DNA of 36,374 nucleotides from Candidatus Woesearchaeota archaeon (GCA_016181265.1 JACOZP010000005.1:1-36374), one strand, 5' to 3'. Shown: positions 24,181-31,544, counted from the first letter of the stretch. Notes: generated by a model not told the origin, from the sequence alone. Numbers and translations are program-made.

Positions 24181-24576
24181 TTACCAGTTACAATCCCAGA
24201 GGTGATTCTTTCGTTTCTTCTCAACCAGTTCTTTTAAGCCGGCATGTTGGGCACGTTGCATAAAATTGGCGACAAGGCGTTTGACGCGGATACCATTGAT
24301 GTCTGTATCATTTTGCAACGATTCATAGAGGGCAATAATCCTTTCTAAAATTTCGGCTTGGGTTTCGAGGTTTGTCTGCAGTAATCCAGATTTGGCCACA
24401 TGACTTTCTTTCTCCAGCTCTTCCAGATTTTTCATCTCAGAAAGAAGCAGCTTCGGTGTCTTTGTAGCATCTTGGAGGAATTCAATAATAGCAGAAAAAT
24501 CTTTCAAAACATCGGGGCGTTGTTCCGGCTCGGGCTTGAACATCTTCCGCCACCACTTTTGGTCTGTAAGAGACAT
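24181..24576 (-). CDS. Hypothetical coiled-coil protein
   Basis: The product is 131 aa, all-helical, with heptad-like stretches (SAIIEFLQDATKTPKLLLSE, EMKNLEELEKESHVAKSGLL, AEILERIIALYESLQND). The C-terminus is basic (LKELVEKKRKNHLW). No membrane segment, metal site or known family. A TATA box (TTTATAT, about 24598-24606) lies 22-30 bp upstream. The stop sits 3 bp from the convergent lipoprotein stop. Function unknown. Confidence 0.6.
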   Translation of the reverse strand: MSLTDQKWWRKMFKPEPEQRPDVLKDFSAIIEFLQDATKTPKLLLSEMKNLEELEKESHVAKSGLLQTNLETQAEILERIIALYESLQNDTDINGIRVKRLVANFMQRAQHAGLKELVEKKRKNHLWDCNW

Positions 24577-24597
24577 AGGATCAGTAAAGGGGAAGAG

Positions 24598-24641
24598 GGA
24601 TATAAAGGTTTCTGGAACAAAGAGGAAAAAATTATAAATAA
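24598..24641. promoter_or_regulatory. Divergent promoter pair for the coiled-coil gene and hpt
   Basis: The minus-strand box CTTTATATCC (24598-24607) serves the start at 24576, and the plus-strand box AATTATAAATAAT (24630-24642) serves hpt at 24661. Both lie 20-32 bp from their ATG. The 84-bp spacer is otherwise unremarkable. Confidence 0.5.
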
Positions 24642-24660
24642 TGAGATCAAAAAATAGAAT

Positions 24661-25272
24661 ATGAGCTCACATCCGATTGATATGCGTCTCTCTCCATTGA
24701 TTGGGGTGAATCAATTAGTAGTTCCTCCGACATTTGAAGCTGACCTAAAAGGAATTCTTATCCCAAAAGGATATGCCGATGCTCGAATTGAGAAACTGGC
24801 GGCAGAAATTTCTGAGGCACCAGTTAAAGGCGACCTTCTGGCTATTTGCGTTCTTAATGGTGCAATGCATTTTTATGACAAGTTAATCGGACAAATCGCC
24901 CAACCGGTAGAAGTGGATACGATCAGATTAGGAAGTTATAATGGAACATCATCTACAGGCGTAATTCGAGAATATCCATTTGATTATAGTAAGTGTCAAG
25001 GACGAGATGTATTAGTAGTTGAAGATATTATTGATACGGGAAGAACGTTAGAAAAGCTTGTCGGAAGAATTAGAGCAGAAAATCTTTTAAGCCTGCGCGT
25101 CGCTTGTCTGTTGGACAAGCCTGAACGAAGAGATTTTACGGTCACATTAAAACCGGACCATATTGGATTTGTCATTCCTGATCTTTTCGTCGTGGGGTAT
25201 GGTCTTGATTTTAATAACCGCTATCGAGGATTGGCGCATATCAGCGTTCTTAAAGATGAGTTAACGAGATAA
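24661..25272 (+). CDS. hpt: Hypoxanthine/guanine phosphoribosyltransferase
   Basis: This purine salvage enzyme joins hypoxanthine or guanine to PRPP. The 203-aa product carries the PRPP-binding signature VLVVEDIIDTGRTL (about 118-131). It also has the phosphate and base contacts expected of the HPRT group: AICVLNGAMHFYDKLIGQI (PPi loop), LGSYNGTSSTGVI (flexible loop), LLDKPERR and VVGYGLDFNNRYRGL (base-binding hood and D in the active site). The sequence is closer to bacterial-type HPRT than to the archaeal PyrE-like group. Salvage is expected in a DPANN archaeon with limited biosynthesis. A TATA box at 24630-24642 supports ATG 24661. Xanthine as substrate cannot be excluded. Confidence 0.9.
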   Translation: MSSHPIDMRLSPLIGVNQLVVPPTFEADLKGILIPKGYADARIEKLAAEISEAPVKGDLLAICVLNGAMHFYDKLIGQIAQPVEVDTIRLGSYNGTSSTGVIREYPFDYSKCQGRDVLVVEDIIDTGRTLEKLVGRIRAENLLSLRVACLLDKPERRDFTVTLKPDHIGFVIPDLFVVGYGLDFNNRYRGLAHISVLKDELTR

Positions 25273-25303
25273 GTTTTTATAGTCTTATTTTCTTCTGTTG
25301 CCA

Positions 25304-25693
25304 ATGGGTTTCCCCAAAAAGAAGACGTATGGTGTGTATAAGACAGTCACGTGTCCATTCTGTTCACGGATGGCTACGCAGAAGAATGAACAGGGCATTG
25401 AAGTCTGTCATCAGCACATTAAATCAGCAGTGGAAGAGATCAAATGCACCTGCGGCAGTTGGTTAGATCCGCGGGCAGGAAAATTCGGTCGATATTTTAA
25501 TTGCATGAACTGCGGCAACATGAATTATGAGAAAGCGATGCAGATTAAGGAGATTACCGCGAAGAAGGGAATAGCTACTGAGAAAAAAGAGACAATCGTA
25601 AAGAAAGAAGCGACTTCAACGCCAAAGAGAGAGATTATTTCTGAGAAGAAAGAAACGATCATTACATCTCGAGACGTTGATTATTTCGACTGA
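25304..25693 (+). CDS. Zinc-binding hypothetical protein
   Basis: From ATG 25304 the product is 129 aa; a TTG two codons earlier is in frame but less likely. The first 80 residues have CPFCSRMATQKNEQG, CHQHI (C/H), CTCGSWLDPRAGKFG and CMNCGNMNY, suggesting two zinc sites. A Lys/Glu-rich, low-complexity tail (KKETIVKKEATSTPKR) ends in DVDYFD. The TTTTTATAG box (25274-25282) lies 22-30 bp before ATG. The ribbon resembles nucleic-acid-binding or topoisomerase-type zinc segments, but I cannot name a family. It lies 31 bp after hpt and 6 bp from the convergent pantothenate kinase stop. Confidence 0.7.
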   Translation: MGFPKKKTYGVYKTVTCPFCSRMATQKNEQGIEVCHQHIKSAVEEIKCTCGSWLDPRAGKFGRYFNCMNCGNMNYEKAMQIKEITAKKGIATEKKETIVKKEATSTPKREIISEKKETIITSRDVDYFD

Positions 25694-25698
25694 AAATC

Positions 25699-26532
25699 TC
25701 ACTCCGTCAAATACGCACCAAGAGCTAAAGCGAATTCTCCATGTTTAGGGAAGTGTGGTTTCTTTCCTAATGCAGTGGAGTATCCCGTCATCATTCCTTT
25801 CAGAAGAGGTGTCCGGTTGATTGTCGAGCCGATGTATACCACATCTTGCGTTGATGAGAACGGAGAGATGTTTCCGAGAATGAGCACGTCACGGAGCGTG
25901 GCGATACCGACAGTAGAGACTTTTGTTGCGCATTGATCTTCTAGAAAACTATTTTCAGTCAGACGAGCACCACTGGAGACAACAAATTTGCCTTGCACCG
26001 TACCACTTAATGCAGGAATCAACTCTTCAAAGAGAAGATGTTGTGGCGTTCCTCGATTTGCCGCTGCAGCGAATGCCCCATATGATGCGAATCCTAACGC
26101 ACGTGATTCTCCCAGAAGCGTGCCGCCAGAGAGAGAATTCCCCAGAGGAAACCGTTGATAGTGATCACCAGAAACAAACGTATACGAGGTTCCAGTGCCA
26201 AGAGAAACGAGAAGAAACGACTCCGGTTGTTGAAGTTCTCTTTCGAGTAACTTTCGTGCTCCGGCAGCTTGCAAGCGGATCTCGTTGTCAAGAGGATCGC
26301 CAGGGAGAGTTTGAACTTCAACATCGGCACCAGCTTGAGTGATGGCTTGTGTGAGATCTTGTTCCGGAAGCGGACCGTTACCAACACGTAGTATTTTGGA
26401 AACACCATCATGCTTCATTGAGGCAATAATTCCTTGTAAAGAATAATCCGCAGTAGAGGCAAAGCGATAAACGGCTTCTCTTTCCCACACTGCTTTTACC
26501 AACGATGAACCAACATCGAGACCGGCTTTCAT
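25699..26532 (-). CDS. Type II pantothenate kinase-like protein
   Basis: Pantothenate kinase phosphorylates pantothenate, the first step of CoA synthesis from that vitamin. The 277-aa product (ATG 26530-26532) shows the actin-like ASKHA fold: phosphate-1 MKAGLDVGSSLVKAVW, phosphate-2 LLVSLGTGTSYTFVSG, the family loop GNSLSGGTLLGESRALGF, and VVYIGSTINRTPLLKG with GEFALALGAYL at the end, the order of eukaryotic/staphylococcal PanK-II (CoaW). A frame open to 26583 is rejected because a TATA box (GATATATATC, 26552-26561) lies 20-30 bp before 26532. Archaea usually use pantoate kinase and phosphopantothenate synthetase instead, so a PanK here suggests vitamin salvage or a related kinase. Confidence 0.82.
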   Translation of the reverse strand: MKAGLDVGSSLVKAVWEREAVYRFASTADYSLQGIIASMKHDGVSKILRVGNGPLPEQDLTQAITQAGADVEVQTLPGDPLDNEIRLQAAGARKLLERELQQPESFLLVSLGTGTSYTFVSGDHYQRFPLGNSLSGGTLLGESRALGFASYGAFAAAANRGTPQHLLFEELIPALSGTVQGKFVVSSGARLTENSFLEDQCATKVSTVGIATLRDVLILGNISPFSSTQDVVYIGSTINRTPLLKGMMTGYSTALGKKPHFPKHGEFALALGAYLTE

Positions 26533-26551
26533 TTCTTTCTTAAAGAGGTAG

Positions 26552-26561
26552 AGATATATAT
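26552..26561 (-). promoter_or_regulatory. TATA box (GATATATATC) that sets the pantothenate kinase start
   Basis: The palindromic TATA sequence lies 20-29 bp before ATG 26532, which favours that start over the in-frame ATG at 26583. Confidence 0.5.
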
Positions 26562-26623
26562 CTTTTGCGAATCGCTTTTCCACTCTCTAAATCTTTAAAA
26601 ACGAATTATTTTCAAAATGGAAC

Positions 26624-26911
26624 ATGAATACAAAAGGGACTGTGGCAATTATCATTATTGCCGTAGCTTTGGCTTTAGTTCTCTTAGGTACTTTTATCAT
26701 CAATCTTGCTTCCAGAGAATGTAATAATAACAGAGATTGCACGGAAAATGCGTACTGCGGCACGGATTATGAATGTCATGAGTTTCCAAAGAGTGTTGTT
26801 GTGGAAAAGAATAATCTTGTGTGGCCAAGCATGATCATTTCTCTAGGACTAGTCCTGACAGCATTCGTGTATAAGAACGGGCGCCTACCGCTGCAGAAGA
26901 GAAAAGAATAG
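26624..26911 (+). CDS. Two-helix membrane protein with extracellular cysteine motif
   Basis: The 95-aa product has a membrane helix at about 6-28 (VAIIIIAVALALVLLGTFII), a 25-residue loop with five cysteines (CNNNRDC, then CGTDYEC), and a second helix at about 66-82 (MIISLGLVLTAFVY), then a short basic tail. The C-x5-C-x5-C-x4-C pattern is like the small disulfide modules common in surface proteins of DPANN archaea. The loop is predicted outside. A TATA-like CTTTAAAAAC (26592-26601) lies about 23-32 bp before the ATG. An ATG at 26617 lies in another frame. Function unknown. Confidence 0.65.
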   Translation: MNTKGTVAIIIIAVALALVLLGTFIINLASRECNNNRDCTENAYCGTDYECHEFPKSVVVEKNNLVWPSMIISLGLVLTAFVYKNGRLPLQKRKE

Positions 26912-26935
26912 TCCAGCTTTTCCTGTACAAAAAGA

Positions 26936-26945
26936 ATATATAAAA
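26936..26945 (+). promoter_or_regulatory. TATA box for the frameshifted wHTH gene
   Basis: GAATATATAAAAGC places a box at 26936-26945, about 20-29 bp before ATG 26965. The mRNA would therefore begin close to that ATG, which supports it as the intended start of the disrupted gene. Confidence 0.5.
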
Positions 26946-26997
26946 GCACCAATTCTAGATAATAATGAAACAACACGAGGCTAAGGCAGAGGGACCT

Positions 26998-27019
26998 GCT
27001 GATCGTCTTTTCGATCAGC
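26998..27019 (+). promoter_or_regulatory. Hairpin GCTGATCG-TCTTTT-CGATCAGC
   Basis: A perfect 8-bp inverted repeat with a 6-nt loop lies 33-54 bp downstream of ATG 26965, inside the frameshifted regulator gene. As DNA it could be an operator for the encoded regulator; as RNA it is a stable hairpin whose loop contains the T run where the frames must join. Confidence 0.5.
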
Positions 27020-27295
27020 GATGCTAATTTAGTTTCAACGCTTCTCCACTTTTCACGCATTAGATTAACGACAAAGCAAAAACAGATTCTTTGTTATGTA
27101 CTCCATCTAGAGAGAAAGATTGTCGTAACAACATTTGTTGCTGAACTTTCAACTCAATTACAGTGTTCAAAGACAACCATCTGGAATAATCTTGCTCAAT
27201 TGAAAGCGATCGGTCTTCTTAGTTATGGGAATAGGCAGAGTAAGGGCTCACCGGTGCAATTGACTTCTATCGGGGTTTTTCTTTCTCAATCGTTA

Positions 27296-27302
27296 GAGGT
27301 GA
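27296..27302 (+). promoter_or_regulatory. Shine-Dalgarno GAGGTGA for the GNAT gene
   Basis: Lies 4 nt before ATG 27307 and inside the 3' end of the wHTH gene. It fits translation of an internal cistron, because the ATG overlaps the wHTH stop. Confidence 0.55.
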
Positions 27303-27306
27303 GAGG

Positions 27307-27990
27307 ATGAGCAACGTCAACAAAGTGCGGGAAAGCGTCTCACCTCGCTTTAAAGAGCTATTTAATGTAAAGTGGAACGTCTTACATCCGAAAGAGAAGA
27401 GAAGCGACGGGGAAGCAGTAAGAAGAATCCTTCCAGAATTATATGACGTCGCTCTCGATGCGTTTGGGAAATGGCTGCCGAAAGAAGCGATTGAAGAAAG
27501 AACGGCGGAAGCATCGCTGGTCGTACTGCTCTCTCAAGCAGAAAGAATTGTCGGGTATGCGGTAAATGATCTGCTCTCGTTAGCGGGCGAGAACGTTAAT
27601 TATTTTGCCAGCGGCTTTTTACGGAGAGAGTATCAAGGTCGGGGATTATATGCTGAATTGAATCGCACGAGAGCAGCATTGCTTCCCGCGAGTATCATGA
27701 TGACACGGACACAAAATCCTATCGTGTATGCACAGTTTAGAAAAATGTGTCTTAATTTAGGATACGTCTGCGATCCGGAAAGAGGAGAGATCTCAAAAGA
27801 AGCTCTAACTCTCGCGCGAGCATACTCTCCAGAAGTAGAAGATTCGCTGATCGTACGTGGTGTTTACTGGAAACGATCGCTAATGACCGACACACCACCA
27901 GCACAAGGAGAGTTAGAAAAGAAAATCTGGTCTCAGTTGCATGTGGAGAAAGGAGATGCCGTGATTATCGTAGGGAGGAGAAAGACATGA
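27307..27990 (+). CDS. GNAT-family N-acetyltransferase
   Basis: This 227-aa protein has the GNAT acetyl-CoA loop in REYQGRGLYAELNRTRAAL (R/Q-x-x-G-R/G), preceded by a beta strand NYFASGFLR and followed by ASIMMTRTQNPIVYAQFRKM, a pattern seen in GNATs where the latter segment ends in the C-terminal helix. The N-terminal 40 residues and the C-terminal about 70 (VYWKRSLMTDTPPAQGELE) are extra. The substrate cannot be told. Its start overlaps the upstream wHTH stop (ATGA) with a good SD site, so the regulator and acetyltransferase form an operon. It is convergent with the C45-type gene, 7 bp apart. Confidence 0.75.
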   Translation: MSNVNKVRESVSPRFKELFNVKWNVLHPKEKRSDGEAVRRILPELYDVALDAFGKWLPKEAIEERTAEASLVVLLSQAERIVGYAVNDLLSLAGENVNYFASGFLRREYQGRGLYAELNRTRAALLPASIMMTRTQNPIVYAQFRKMCLNLGYVCDPERGEISKEALTLARAYSPEVEDSLIVRGVYWKRSLMTDTPPAQGELEKKIWSQLHVEKGDAVIIVGRRKT

Positions 27991-27997
27991 AGCAAAA

Positions 27998-29014
27998 TTA
28001 TTTGGGGGAGAGCGTCATCTTTTCAAACTTATGCTTTAACGGACTCCCTTTCGTGATGTGCATCTCTCTGTTACGAAGATCCATGACAATTGAACAGATC
28101 GTGCCGATGGAGCTGGTGTAGCGAGAGGGGAGATAAGGACGACAGATAGGGAGTTCTTTGTTTTCCTGATCTAAAAGAAGCAGTTTCATTTCTGCCACCG
28201 TTTTCCCCGCTAATTCCTTGCTCAGTTCAGCTGCACGTTCATACCGAGCATATGAGCTAGCTAAATTTTCTTTCTTGGGAAAAGATGTTCCGAGAAAATG
28301 GTTGGTGTGAACAAAAAGAGGATCCGGTGGGTTGAGCATATACACATCTTTTCCGGCAAATTCGACATCGAGACTGTTTCCTTCGGCATCACCGATGAGG
28401 ACGTTGCTTGCTTTACCACTCGGTGCACGGAGGATGATCGATTGTGCTTCTGCAAGTGACGAACTATCTAAGATTGCTCGAAGCATGACGTGGATAGGAA
28501 CACCATCTAATTTGGCGGGGCATTCCAGAAGATTGAGTGTGACGCCAAGACCAGCGGAGTTCAAGCCGATTTTCCCGATAATGCCCGGTTCGGTCATCAT
28601 CAAAATAGTATGACCATCGGGACGGGTGATCTTGAGAAGGACGGCAAGCGACTCTAACGTTTCTGCCCAATCCCAGTTCTCTCCAAGGATTGCACTTTCT
28701 TTGAAATAGGCAACAGTACATTCTTGGGTACCAAACGAAAGGATTTCTGTCCGAGCATTGAGTGCATAGATCCACAGCGGGTCCAGTTCGGCGCCTTCGG
28801 CGATGGCTTCGATCTCTTCGGCATATTGAGGAAATGTTTTTGTGATGACTTTTTGAAAGTGCGCGGCTTGCTGAAGGATGAGCGTATCTTCTTTCTTGAA
28901 GATTGTCTTGTAGAAAGCGATAGTCTTCTTTATCCGTTCTTGGAGTGCTTTTCCATGAGCGAATCCGATTTCCTTCGGAGTTCCAGAGAGTTCAAGTAAA
29001 GGAAAGTTTGGCAT
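27998..29014 (-). CDS. C45-family Ntn hydrolase (acyl-CoA:6-APA acyltransferase-like)
   Basis: This 338-aa protein resembles the C45 peptidase group of Ntn hydrolases, which includes fungal isopenicillin-N acyltransferase and many bacterial homologues. Landmarks are LSGTPKEIGFAHGKALQERI at the N-terminus, EIEAIAEGAELDPLWIYALN, and TQECTVAYFKESAILGENWD (about 97-116), where C100 would be the autocatalytic nucleophile. GLNSAGLGVTLNLLEC, ASNVLIGDAEGNSLDVEF and FVHTNHFL follow, as in the family. The natural substrate is an amide or acyl thioester. There is no signal peptide. TATA-like GTATAAG about 20-25 bp before the ATG. It is convergent with the GNAT gene; the shared acyl chemistry is suggestive only. 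Confidence 0.88.
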   Translation of the reverse strand: MPNFPLLELSGTPKEIGFAHGKALQERIKKTIAFYKTIFKKEDTLILQQAAHFQKVITKTFPQYAEEIEAIAEGAELDPLWIYALNARTEILSFGTQECTVAYFKESAILGENWDWAETLESLAVLLKITRPDGHTILMMTEPGIIGKIGLNSAGLGVTLNLLECPAKLDGVPIHVMLRAILDSSSLAEAQSIILRAPSGKASNVLIGDAEGNSLDVEFAGKDVYMLNPPDPLFVHTNHFLGTSFPKKENLASSYARYERAAELSKELAGKTVAEMKLLLLDQENKELPICRPYLPSRYTSSIGTICSIVMDLRNREMHITKGSPLKHKFEKMTLSPK

Positions 29015-29102
29015 GAGTATTATTGGAAGAAGAATACTTCTTATACTTTTCGGAAAGAAATCGTTAAACTAAAAGAGAAGAGAAAATAGATAGAAACAAA
29101 AA

Positions 29103-29216
29103 TTACTGAGAATCATTGATCCCCAGCTTCTTGCAAATCTGCTTTTGATTTTCGGTCAGCTTATGAAAATTTTTCTGCACAAACTCTTCAAACTCCCGAT
29201 CGATATCTTTCGTCAT
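29103..29216 (-). CDS. Small 37-aa protein with Shine-Dalgarno site
   Basis: The ORF encodes MTKDIDREFEEFVQKN, then FHKLTENQKQICKKLGINDSQ: acidic N-terminal, basic C-terminal, helical, no membrane segment. It is supported by an SD-like run AGGTGGTGGTG (29220-29230) just before the ATG and by a near-consensus TATA box (GTTTATATATC, 29274-29284) about 58-68 bp upstream, leaving a leader of about 35 nt. No family recognised. Outside this gene the 29042-29425 spacer is AT-rich and shows no further gene I trust. Confidence 0.5.
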   Translation of the reverse strand: MTKDIDREFEEFVQKNFHKLTENQKQICKKLGINDSQ

Positions 29217-29273
29217 GTACACCACCACCTTTTTTAACACACAACAACGTGAAAAAATTGTAGAACGGAAGGT

Positions 29274-29284
29274 GATATATAAAC
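29274..29284 (-). promoter_or_regulatory. TATA box (GTTTATATATC) for the 37-aa gene
   Basis: One of the strongest archaeal box A matches in the window. It faces the 37-aa ORF on the minus strand and is separated from its ATG by a leader containing an SD-like site. Confidence 0.5.
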
Positions 29285-29425
29285 TTTGTTCATTCTGGAA
29301 AAGAAGTAAAAAGTAGTTGTCATTAGAGAAGTGAAATTAAATAATTTGGTTTTTTGTTTCGTTATGAAAACGGAGACAAAAATGAAGAGCTTGTTCTTTT
29401 CAATAGTTTTTCTTTTACAAAGCGA

Positions 29426-30613
29426 TTAGAACTCAGTCAGCTTCTTCTGTACTTTTTTCTCTTTCAATAATCGGCTTTGTTCTAATAACAGATCTAATTT
29501 GAAACCGAATTTGCGTTGGATGAATTCGCGGGCATAGTGCAGCAGTAATTCCTGTGATGCAAAGGTAAGCGGAAATTGTTGTGTACTTTTCTTCGTTGCT
29601 TCACGGCAGACCCAGACTCCAAGGGGAATGTTATATTCGCTCGTAATAAAACGCAGGGCGAGACAAGAATGCTGGCGCTTGAGTTCTTTCATCTTTTCCA
29701 GAACAGAGAAGCGGCAGGCATAATAGCCGCCTGCAGTTTCTTCAGCGTATTCTTTCCTGCCATCATAGTTTTCGTAGTCTGTACTGTACGCATAGCCATT
29801 TTTCGACCAAGGATTAATAGATTGGTTGAGATATGTCTCAAATAATTCATAGCTCCAGACTTCCGGAAAGAAGAGCAGGAGATAATAATTACCCCAGCTG
29901 CCGCCGAAATACGCAGAATAATCACCAGTTGGTAAATCTTTGATCTCGGTAATGAGTGTTTTTCCAACAGTGTCATCAACTGCCGTAATGCTCCAGCGTG
30001 TAGGAACGAGCTTACGATTGTTTTTTAGACCAAGATTGCCAACGGAGATCAGTTTGGTGAGAAAATTCTGTTCGAAGCCTTTGGTATACAGATCGAGAAG
30101 CGCGGGGGCGGCTTTCAGATCAGTGTCACGAACACATTTTTCTACTCGCTGATCTATTTTCGAATTAGCGGTGATCGCTGCTTTGCGGATTTCGCTCCTT
30201 GGACCAAAAGGAATGATTTCTTTTTCCGGTTTCATGCTCAACTGCGGAGCCTTAGCGAGATTGACTTCCAATTCAACGGCTTTGGAAGCCATGCCTACTT
30301 CTTGAATTATCCCCAGAAGACGACCGCTGAGCTGCTTGACATTGGCTGTTGTTTGAGAGTTGACAAGGCCATAGCGCAAGGAAGCGACGCTATTGATGCT
30401 AAAATTTGCTTTGCTCCACAATGTAGGGGAATCGTAATGTGATGTGTCGCCGGAAAATTGCGGGCTGAGCAAGCCAACGTTTATGGTGGGATAACCGAAT
30501 CTGCCGATAAATGGAGCAGGAGAGGAACCTTGGAAGTTTGTTTTGAAATTCTTGGGAAGAGAGAATTGCGGTGCCTGTTCAATGTCTTTGTATTTGACGC
30601 GGTGGATTTGCAT
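29426..30613 (-). CDS. nreA: Archaeal DNA repair protein NreA with PCNA-binding tail
   Basis: NreA (COG1602) is an archaeal repair factor that binds PCNA through a C-terminal PIP box; mutants of related species are sensitive to DNA cross-linking. The 395-aa chain has the family block PFIGRFGYPTINVGLLSP (about 34-51), a mid region with LRYGLVNSQTTANVKQ, and GGYYACRFSVLEKM near the end. The last seven residues QKKLTEF (389-395) match the PIP box QxxLxxF. There is no N-terminal zinc finger as in some homologues. It lies 22 bp downstream of the KilA-N gene in the same direction; no separate promoter is obvious. Confidence 0.92.
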   Translation of the reverse strand: MQIHRVKYKDIEQAPQFSLPKNFKTNFQGSSPAPFIGRFGYPTINVGLLSPQFSGDTSHYDSPTLWSKANFSINSVASLRYGLVNSQTTANVKQLSGRLLGIIQEVGMASKAVELEVNLAKAPQLSMKPEKEIIPFGPRSEIRKAAITANSKIDQRVEKCVRDTDLKAAPALLDLYTKGFEQNFLTKLISVGNLGLKNNRKLVPTRWSITAVDDTVGKTLITEIKDLPTGDYSAYFGGSWGNYYLLLFFPEVWSYELFETYLNQSINPWSKNGYAYSTDYENYDGRKEYAEETAGGYYACRFSVLEKMKELKRQHSCLALRFITSEYNIPLGVWVCREATKKSTQQFPLTFASQELLLHYAREFIQRKFGFKLDLLLEQSRLLKEKKVQKKLTEF

Positions 30614-30635
30614 TGGAATAATTCGATAGATGAGT

Positions 30636-31478
30636 TTAGTTCTCTAAAAGTTGTCTGGTCTTAATATCAAGTGACTTTTTGGTGACGTCAGTTGTAAGAA
30701 TCATCATTTGCTCAATGGCAATACTATTAAGTTTTTCGAGACGTTTAATCTTGTCCATTCTTTCTTTAATAAAGAGAGCATTAAAATTCTCTAAATTAGA
30801 GAGACAAATGAGTTGGGAGACATCAGCGTAATCTCTCATATTACCATCTAGAGTAGGATTATTGTCTTTCCATTCTTGGGCAGTTAAACCAAATAGGGCG
30901 AGATTTAGAATATCTGCTTCCGTAGCATAAACTAAATTTCTTTCTTCTCTAGTGATTTTAGGAGGAATCAGGTGCTTTCTAATCGCATCCGTATGAATCT
31001 TATAATTCATCTTTACTATATTTCGTTTGATATCCCAACCCAATTCTTTTCTTTGACTCTCATCTTCTTTTAGTCTCTGGAATTCTTTTATGAGATAGAG
31101 CTTGAATTCGATAGAAATCCAAGAAGCAAATTCAAAAGCAATATCACGATGAGCGAACGTCCCACCGTATCTGCCTTGTTTGGAGGTAATACCACTTGCA
31201 TTTGTCTTTTCAATCCATTGTTTTGCCGTTAAAGTGAAGCTATTTAAGCCGGCCTGCTTTCTAAACACATCGAATTCGATGGAATTAAAATTTGGATTAT
31301 TAATGCGCTCCCAAATCCCTAAAAATTCAATCGTATTCCTGTTTCTGAGCCAGTTTTGGATAAGATAATCACTTCTATCGACGTCTTTATATCTTGCAAT
31401 ATCGGTAAGACAAATATACTCTTCTTGCTGCTGGCTATAAAAACTAACGTCTTTCTCGAGAACAGTTATTTTGCCCAT
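30636..31478 (-). CDS. KilA-N domain DNA-binding protein
   Basis: KilA-N domains are DNA-binding modules typical of phage, plasmids and accessory regions. The product is 280 aa from ATG 31476-31478; three codons more are possible (31487), but the TATA box GTTTATATAC at 31504-31513 fits 31478 better. The diagnostic block GGTFAHRDIAFEFASWISIE followed by FKLYLIKEFQRLKEDE lies at about 100-135, preceded by LTDIARYKD and QAGLNSFTLTAKQWIEKT. The C-terminal half is helical (MDKIKRLEKLNSIAIEQM) and is probably an oligomerisation or partner domain. Base use is AT-richer than neighbours, in line with transfer. Role unclear; possible toxin-antitoxin-like or regulatory. Confidence 0.88.
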   Translation of the reverse strand: MGKITVLEKDVSFYSQQQEEYICLTDIARYKDVDRSDYLIQNWLRNRNTIEFLGIWERINNPNFNSIEFDVFRKQAGLNSFTLTAKQWIEKTNASGITSKQGRYGGTFAHRDIAFEFASWISIEFKLYLIKEFQRLKEDESQRKELGWDIKRNIVKMNYKIHTDAIRKHLIPPKITREERNLVYATEADILNLALFGLTAQEWKDNNPTLDGNMRDYADVSQLICLSNLENFNALFIKERMDKIKRLEKLNSIAIEQMMILTTDVTKKSLDIKTRQLLEN

Positions 31479-31503
31479 TTTCCTCAACTCAATGAGGGAG
31501 GAT

Positions 31504-31513
31504 GTATATAAAC
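31504..31513 (-). promoter_or_regulatory. TATA box (GTTTATATAC) for the KilA-N gene
   Basis: The minus-strand box lies 26-35 bp before ATG 31478 and only 17-26 bp before ATG 31487, supporting the shorter N-terminus. Confidence 0.5.
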
Positions 31514-31544
31514 TTCATCCGCACACTTGACCAGTGGGGAGTGG

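Larger units (their letters stand above)
26965..27310 (+). pseudogene. Winged-helix regulator gene split by a +1 frameshift
   Basis: ATG 26965 opens a 20-codon ORF (MKQHEAKAEGPADRLFDQRC) that stops at 27025. The frame one base further on is open from 26969 to the TGA at 27308 and encodes a clear wHTH: TKQKQILCYVLHLERK, then FVAELSTQLQCSKTTIWNNL (helix-turn-helix), AQLKAIGLLSYG and a wing ending GSPVQLTSIGVFLSQ. No ATG, GTG or TTG opens that frame before the HTH. Skipping one base in the run CTTTTCG near 27006-27013 joins the parts into about 115 aa. The candidate shift site lies in the loop of a perfect hairpin. It may be a mutation, a sequencing slip or programmed frameshifting. The stop overlaps the next gene's ATG (ATGA). 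Confidence 0.65.

Noticed and set aside
29364-29429. 21-aa plus-strand ORF (MKTETKMKSLFFSIVFLLQSD)
   Set aside because: It looks like a stub of a signal peptide, but without SD site, promoter or continuation; its end overlaps the nreA stop region. Evidence too thin.
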